A stretch of 29,077 bases of DNA from Protostelium mycophagum. Lineage: Eukaryota; Evosea; Variosea; Protosteliida; Protosteliaceae. The stretch is from contig MZNV01001443.1 in NCBI GenBank assembly GCA_002081555.1, positions 1-29,077 of the forward strand, written 5' to 3'. A model generated the notes under the pieces. That model was not told where the DNA came from and did not search any database. It worked only from the letters and a program-made list of their open reading frames with translations. Shown here in pieces: positions 19,031 through 29,077 of this stretch. Made by a program: the position numbers and the translations under genes. Within the stretch, counting starts at the first letter, position 1. Every line of letters begins with the position of its first letter.

Positions 19031-19470
19031 GTTGTCCATTGAATGTTGAGGACCACAGAAATCAACTTTTTATTGCGCATGAACGAAAAGAGGTATGACC
19101 CCGAAAAAATGTGTGATCATGTGCCAATGAGATAGACCTTATTTCAATTTATCAACATAAGATATCTCATGGGGAACACTGTTGTCGAGAATAAACCTGG
19201 GGAGAAGTGTTGTATCACATTCTCAACTGAGTGATATGTAGCCTCTTCAGGACACACGCCCACAGGTGACGATGATCGTCGATTGGATTCAATTTGGATG
19301 GTAAGGTAGTTGGTTTGGCAAGGGCAAGCTCAGAATATCTGAAGCGATTCATGCTCAAGGCAATCGCCAAGGTAGATTCACAGAATGCGAATCGCATTTG
19401 TACAAAGCACTTCCTGATCATGTGTTGCTAAGGTGACAATAAAATCTCGGTTTGAACCGCAACAACAGCC
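19031..19470. other. intergenic, no gene seen
   Basis: This spacer lies upstream of the GCK-III kinase. A minus-strand open frame (19215-19421) has no family features. I see no RNA gene or repeat. Confidence 0.5.
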
Positions 19471-22172
<2,702 letters not shown>

Positions 22173-22862
22173 CGTTTTACAATGTTGTAGATCTCAAAAA
22201 TCGGCTAAATACTGAGATGTATTAGCCAAGGGTTGCAGCTATCTGCCAACACCTCAATTAAGAGTTTGTTGATGAGAAGATGGCAGAGGAATAATTTGCC
22301 AGCACAGCAATACCAATTGTACATGGACTACAACAAATCCACTTCATAAAATTATTTTCAATTGTTGATGTGAAAAGGACATTATTCTCAATTGTGCTGG
22401 TTGTCAACAAACTGCCAGAAATACTCAAGCAGACAAAGGATTATAGGCATAAAAAGTATTTTCATACATTTATGAGTATTTTTCAGTTTTCATCGAGTTT
22501 CGTCAGAGGACCATAGGAGTACTTCTGACAGTCTGCATGTTGACAACCAGGGAAAATGAGAACAGGTAAAAATTGAGTGCTTTAATGCAACTTTGATTGA
22601 TTCAGTGTGTCGCGCATTCTGTTCGGATTGCAAGTTTTTGCTTGCATGATCGTGCAATCTTTGCGGTTAAAGGGGCAGCAGGAGTTGCAAGTTGTTACAC
22701 GTTACCTACCTTGTGCCATTTGAAAGTTGGAATGCTCCGTCTGACGAAATCTGACAATAATTGCATAGAGATGTTCATATAGTTACACCACGAAAACCTT
22801 CTGTCGCAGACAAATCTGAAAGGAAATAACACCTTATTACATTTCTACATTTATATACTCAA
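22173..22862. other. intergenic, no gene seen
   Basis: This spacer holds the 3' ends of two convergent genes (kinase on plus, ubiquitin-AN1 on minus) and about 600 bp more. I found no open frame with family features and no RNA gene. Confidence 0.5.
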
Positions 22863-24699
<1,837 letters not shown>

Positions 24700-27600
24700 A
24701 TGGAGGACCATCGGGGACAGTTGAACCAATCACAAGGCTTTGCCTTCACAGAAGAAATCGAAAGTTTGAATGAAGAAGAGGAAGCCTTCACACCAAGAAC
24801 TCTACGTCAGACCTCCACAAATGATCTCTTAGATGCGGGTACGCTAGTGAATAAATCGGTTCTAAATTCACCTGACTCTTCCATCAGAGGAGGTCACATC
24901 TCCCGCGCCCCTGTACCAATTGTCCATCACAGAGAGGCAGAAGTTGGCGGATCACAGTTTGAGATCCTCCAGGAGTTACATTCCCTCCTTACCACCATAT
25001 GTTGATTCATCTGATCCACAATATCATAGGCTTATAATCACGCCCATATCGAGCGGAGGTGAGTTTCTCCTCTTTATCTGAGATACCATCTTTAGCCAAC
25101 ATCTCCCTCAGGTGCTGCACCAAGTGAAGAGATCGTGGATGTCTGCCAGCTCTTACACCAGATCATCTTACTTCGAGATAAATACATATACAAGCCACTC
25201 CCAGAGACCAAAACAAATGATTTCATGTTGAACAAATTGAACTCCAACTTTAGAGGAACGGAGACGGCCGAACAGGCATTCGATCCCTTCAACATGGAGT
25301 ACCCACCCGCCACTACGGTACGGTACCGCGATGATTCTCGTTTGTTGACGTGATCAGGAGATTATAGAAAAGGTCAACGGCGTTTTTGGTGTGTACAAGA
25401 CCGCAGAAGGTGAGGAGATTTCCACGAATTTCAGGAAATTTCATGGAATTTTCCGAGTTAATTCTGAAAAATGAAGATTTGGAAAACAAGAAGCCACAGA
25501 CAGAGATACCCACATTACGTCAATATTTTATGGACTTGAACACCATCTTGAATGTGAGTTTTTTTCTAAAGAAGGTCATGACTGATGAAAAAAGGTGGTC
25601 TCCAGCGGACCCTGCAAGACAGTGTGCTATAAGAGATTGGAAATTTTACAAGCAAAATATAACCTGCACATGTTGCTGAACGAGGCCGAAGAGATGGCTG
25701 CATCCAAGGTGATTTTTTTTGGCGATGTGAAATGTCGACACGATGTAGGGAGTGCCACACAGAGATTTCTACAACATCAGAAAAGTCGACACGCATATTC
25801 ATCACTCTGCGGCGATGAATCAGAAGCACCTCTTGAAATTCATCAAAAAAACGGTCACAAACTTTCCCAACGTGAGATATGATGTCATCACGTCATGTCA
25901 TGACAACTGACAGGACCCCGTCATCATACGTGATGGTAAGGAGCTCACTTTGGCAGAAGTATTTTCCAGTTTAGAATTGAACATCTACGACCTCAGTGTT
26001 AACACTCTCGATGTGCATGTAAGTAAAAATAGGTTGATGAAATATTATTGTAACCACACACTGGAAATCTCTGCAGCCAAATAAAAATCAAATAAGATAT
26101 ATGACGCTTCGCGGTACAAAGACACTTGAGGATGGTTATGGTTATATCTTTGTATTTGATAGAGAAATGACAGAATTACAGGCTGATAAACACACCTTCC
26201 ACCGATTTGATAAGTTCAACTTGAAGTATAATCCTTGCGGTCAGAGCAGACTCCGCGAGATTTTTTTGAAGACAGACAACCACATCGGGGTATAAATATT
26301 TATGTGGAGAAATGATGCTGAAATACAAAGGGGAGATACTTGGCTAATTTAACAAAAGAATTATTCAGTGATTTAGAAGCAAGCAAATATCAATACGCCG
26401 AATACAGACTTTCCGTATACGGAAGGTGACATTGATCATGTCATTCTGACAGATGTCATGATGACATTTCTGACACATACAGAAAACTGAACGAATTCGA
26501 TCAGCTTGCATCTTGGATCGTGGACAATAAATTGTTCAGCAAGAATGTGAGATGGCTCATTCAGATACCCAGACTCTACAGCGAATTTAAAAAGAACGGA
26601 ATGGTGGAAAGCATGGATCAAGTCTTGGACAGTGAGTATATTTTTTATTCAAATTATATCTGACGCGCACAGACGTTTTCAGACCACTCTTTGAAGCCAC
26701 AAGAGACCCTTCTTCTCATCCAAAACTCGCGCTTTTCTTACAGCAAGTGGTGGGATTCGATTGTGTAGATGATGAGTCCAAGCCAGTCAAAAAATTCACC
26801 AGAAAGTGAGTTCGCTCATGTTTCAAGATTTGTGATGGAGATATAGATATCCACTCCCCTCTGAATGGACTATATTGGACAATCCTCCTTATGCCTATTA
26901 TGGTTTTTACTTGTCTATGAACTTGAAGTCTCTCAACCGGTACAGGGAATCCAGAGGACTCAGTCAGTGTTACCAGAATTTTCTGATCATTAACTATGAT
27001 GGATTTTGGTGACATGCGGACTGATGGTTGTAGATACGTTTTCCTTCCGGCCACACGCGGGAGAGGCTGGCGAGATTGATCATTTGGCTTCAGCATTTAT
27101 GGTAGCCAATGGTATTTCCCACGGAATCAACTTGAGGAAGAGTCCGGTGCTTCAGTACTTGTGAGTTTTTATTTTCAATTTATATAATGATATAAAGATG
27201 TGTATACAAGGTGGTGTTCTGCAAATATGAATAAAACCTGCGAAAATATAAACGCGGAGACTTTTGTTGGATTCTGAAATCCAAAAGGTATTATCTCTCT
27301 CAGATAGGTATTGCAATGTCACCCCTCAGTAATAATTCTCTATTCTTGAATTACAACAGAAACCCACTCCCAGGTAATACATCGTTGTAGACGTGAGATC
27401 TGATATCTCCAGTGTTTTTCGCGAGGGGTTTGAACGTATCACTCTCCACCGATGATCCGTTACAATTTCATTATACAAGAGAGCCCCTCATCGAGGAATA
27501 CAGCATTGCTGCACAGGTATCGCTTGTTCCAGGGAAAAGGAATAAAAATATGTAGGTGTGGAAATTAACCAGCGCGGATCAGTGTGAGATTGCCAGGAAC

Positions 27601-27931
27601 TCAGTGCTGCAGAGTGGATTCGAACATTCTATAAAGTTACATTGGCTTGGTCATAACTATTGGAAAGAGGGCACTGTCAGCAACGGTCAGTATGCATAAA
27701 TGTCATTTTCTCAATGTGGCTCTGCCACTCTAATCACAAATTCCAGTAAATAGTAATTAAAAAAAAAACTGAGGCAGTCCAGATATCAATAAGACAAACG
27801 TGCCAAATATAAGAGTACATTTTAGACACCAGAATCTTCAGGAAGAGATAAGATTTGTTGTGGACAATGCAAAGGGTGATTCTTCCTTTTTGAGGAGAAG
27901 GATAAATACCGGAATAAATACTCTCAACTGA
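24700..27931 (+). CDS. AMPD: AMP deaminase
   Basis: AMP deaminase converts AMP to IMP and ammonia in the cytosol (purine nucleotide cycle). The gene is complete: 18 exons, first 24700-24838, last 27778-27931, all phases consistent, 730 residues. Introns are 34-163 nt. The variable N-terminus ([10 protein letters not shown]) is followed by LRDKYIYKP and the catalytic domain: [20 protein letters not shown] (metal-binding His-x-His), [44 protein letters not shown] (metal His and Glu), [20 protein letters not shown] and [17 protein letters not shown] (deaminase signature with the catalytic Asp). It ends [14 protein letters not shown] and TGINTLN. All the metal and catalytic residues of the family are kept. 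The start codon lies in copy 2 of the 534-bp duplication, so the extra copy sits in its upstream region. Confidence 0.95.
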
Positions 27932-28359
27932 TCTTTCATGATGAGATACTCTTCTATCTTGCCACAGTTACCAGCTCTATTCAGCAGTTCAACTGTGGCT
28001 CAAAGAATATATTTATATAATTTGTTCATCAGAGATGCAGCACAAGAGGTCATATCTGGTGTCTCGCTGAACAAGGATTATCACAAAAGATTGATATTGG
28101 AAGGAATATAAATGGCAAATCATCTTATAACTGGTGACTAGTAAATCATCTAAAATAACTAATAAATCATCTTATTTCTTCTGTTCTTTTCAAGTTATAG
28201 CTTTTTTTATTATTAAACAAAGAACACCCAGAGACAGGGGTGTTCTCTACACGTTCAATGCCACCCATCCCAGGAGGAAGCTTCACTTTGGGCAATGCGG
28301 GCCACCCAATTGCAGTGATAGCAGTGTTGTCAATGGTGATACCAGAATTTATTAGATAT
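27932..28359. other. no supported gene
   Basis: 3' flank of AMP deaminase followed by AT-rich sequence. A short coding-like piece on plus (28257-28344, PPIPGGSFTLGNAGHPIAVI) lacks a start and neighbours. It may belong to the decayed element that follows. Confidence 0.4.
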
Positions 28360-28925
28360 GCTTGAGTTGTGCATGGGCCCTGGTATTTCTTTAAAAAGAG
28401 CAAAGAAAATGTCAGAGGTTTCAAGAAGGGAGATGTGCCGGGCTATTTGGCCACAGAACTCTCTAAAGACAAACTTAAACTTTAAAGTTTGTGTGTTTGG
28501 CTTGATGGATACATGTGGACAGTTAGTGAGAGCTACAAATCCTAACTGTTGAAGCCTGAACGGATTAACAAGTGGTTGACCTTGATAACCTACTGGTATT
28601 CAATAAGAGAGAAGGTTATCAAAGGTTCAGAGAGGGATATTGTTTGCGGATGGGACAATATCCTGATGGATTTTTACTTGATACACAATGATAACACACA
28701 GCAGGCAGCAACCTCAGAGACCTTAACCAAGGTTTGATGACAGTCAAGGAATTTTACAAGAAAATTCAAGAAACAGCCTGCAAAGCTTTAGTGGATACCT
28801 CTGTACAAGCCTTTATTTTCTAGCAAGGCCTCTTGTGGGAAATTATGACTAGGGTAGACATTGAGAAGTGGAACAAGCTAGCACCTGGAGATTTTGATAG
28901 GAAGTACACTAAAGACAGACAGAGA
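28360..28925 (+). pseudogene. decayed coding fragments, possible mobile-element relic
   Basis: Protein-like pieces appear one after another but in different frames and broken by stops: GFKKGDVPGYLATELSKDKL (about 28417-28480), KWLTLITYWYSIREKVIKGS (about 28570-28630), MTVKEFYKKIQETACKAL (from about 28738) and, after an in-frame TAG, RVDIEKWNKLAPGDFDRKYT (about 28853-28910). No normal introns explain the breaks. The composition is unlike the intact genes. I recognise no transposase or polymerase motif, so the mobile-element idea is an inference. Confidence 0.3.
28582..28622. repeat. 10-bp inverted repeat
   Basis: TTGATAACCT (28582-28591) and AGGTTATCAA (28613-28622) form a perfect stem around a 21-nt loop, within the decayed region. 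The flanking bases extend the pairing with one bulge. Confidence 0.7.
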
Positions 28926-29077
28926 CATCCCTTTTTCTGACTTGTCTTGGCTCTGCAATTGTGCCGACTTGACTCTATTTATTTTTGGGGACTCTGTGCT
29001 GACTCCAAAATGTCTCAGTCTTGTCTTGATTTTGCCAAAAATTCCATGTCTCTGGCGACAATTCTTCACTTCAGGAA
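28926..29077. other. window end, no gene seen
   Basis: Low-information sequence with repeated words (CTTGTCTTG twice). A minus-strand open frame runs off the edge but has no family features. Confidence 0.4.

Overview
This window is nuclear DNA from an intron-dense, gene-dense unicellular eukaryote. I rebuilt 11 multi-exon genes by hand. Their introns are mostly 34-60 nt with GT..AG ends, genes lie about 50-650 bp apart, and 18-exon genes fit in 2.5-3.2 kb. The taxon is an inference: a 5S rRNA gene resembling Acanthamoeba/Physarum 5S, and the protein set (germinal-centre kinase III, TKL-type kinase fold, GOT1, AMP deaminase, ubiquitin-AN1), suggest an amoebozoan-like protist.

Left part (1-9.6 kb). 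A possible truncated gene end; an alpha/beta hydrolase with a one-base frameshift (minus); an uncharacterised two-pass membrane protein with a Q/P/Y-rich tail (minus); a complete 9-exon LYC1-like GNAT acetyltransferase (minus); a 68-residue two-exon small protein (plus); and a complete 18-exon sialate O-acetylesterase with a signal peptide (minus).

Middle (9.6-16 kb). A MORN-repeat protein with an N-terminal membrane anchor (plus), whose sixth intron carries a perfect 63-nt reverse-complement copy of its next exon; an unknown 185-residue protein (minus); a coiled-coil protein resembling CCDC112 (plus); the Golgi transport protein GOT1 (plus); a poorly resolved stretch; and a Ser-rich small protein (plus).

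Right part (16-29 kb). A TKL-family pseudokinase in which every catalytic motif is lost and whose third intron holds a 5S rRNA gene; an intronless ORF of unknown function; a GCK-III (MST3/MST4-like) kinase; an intronless protein made of two ubiquitins plus an AN1 zinc finger (minus); and a complete 18-exon AMP deaminase (plus). The region between the last two genes is an apparently exact 534-bp tandem duplication. The last 1.1 kb holds only decayed coding fragments.

There is no operon-like logic. The clearest shared arrangement is divergent pairs: LYC1-like/small protein, SIAE/MORN, unknown/coiled-coil and ubiquitin-AN1/AMPD. The most unusual items are the intron-exon inverted copy, the pseudokinase with a nested 5S gene, and the duplicated divergent promoter.
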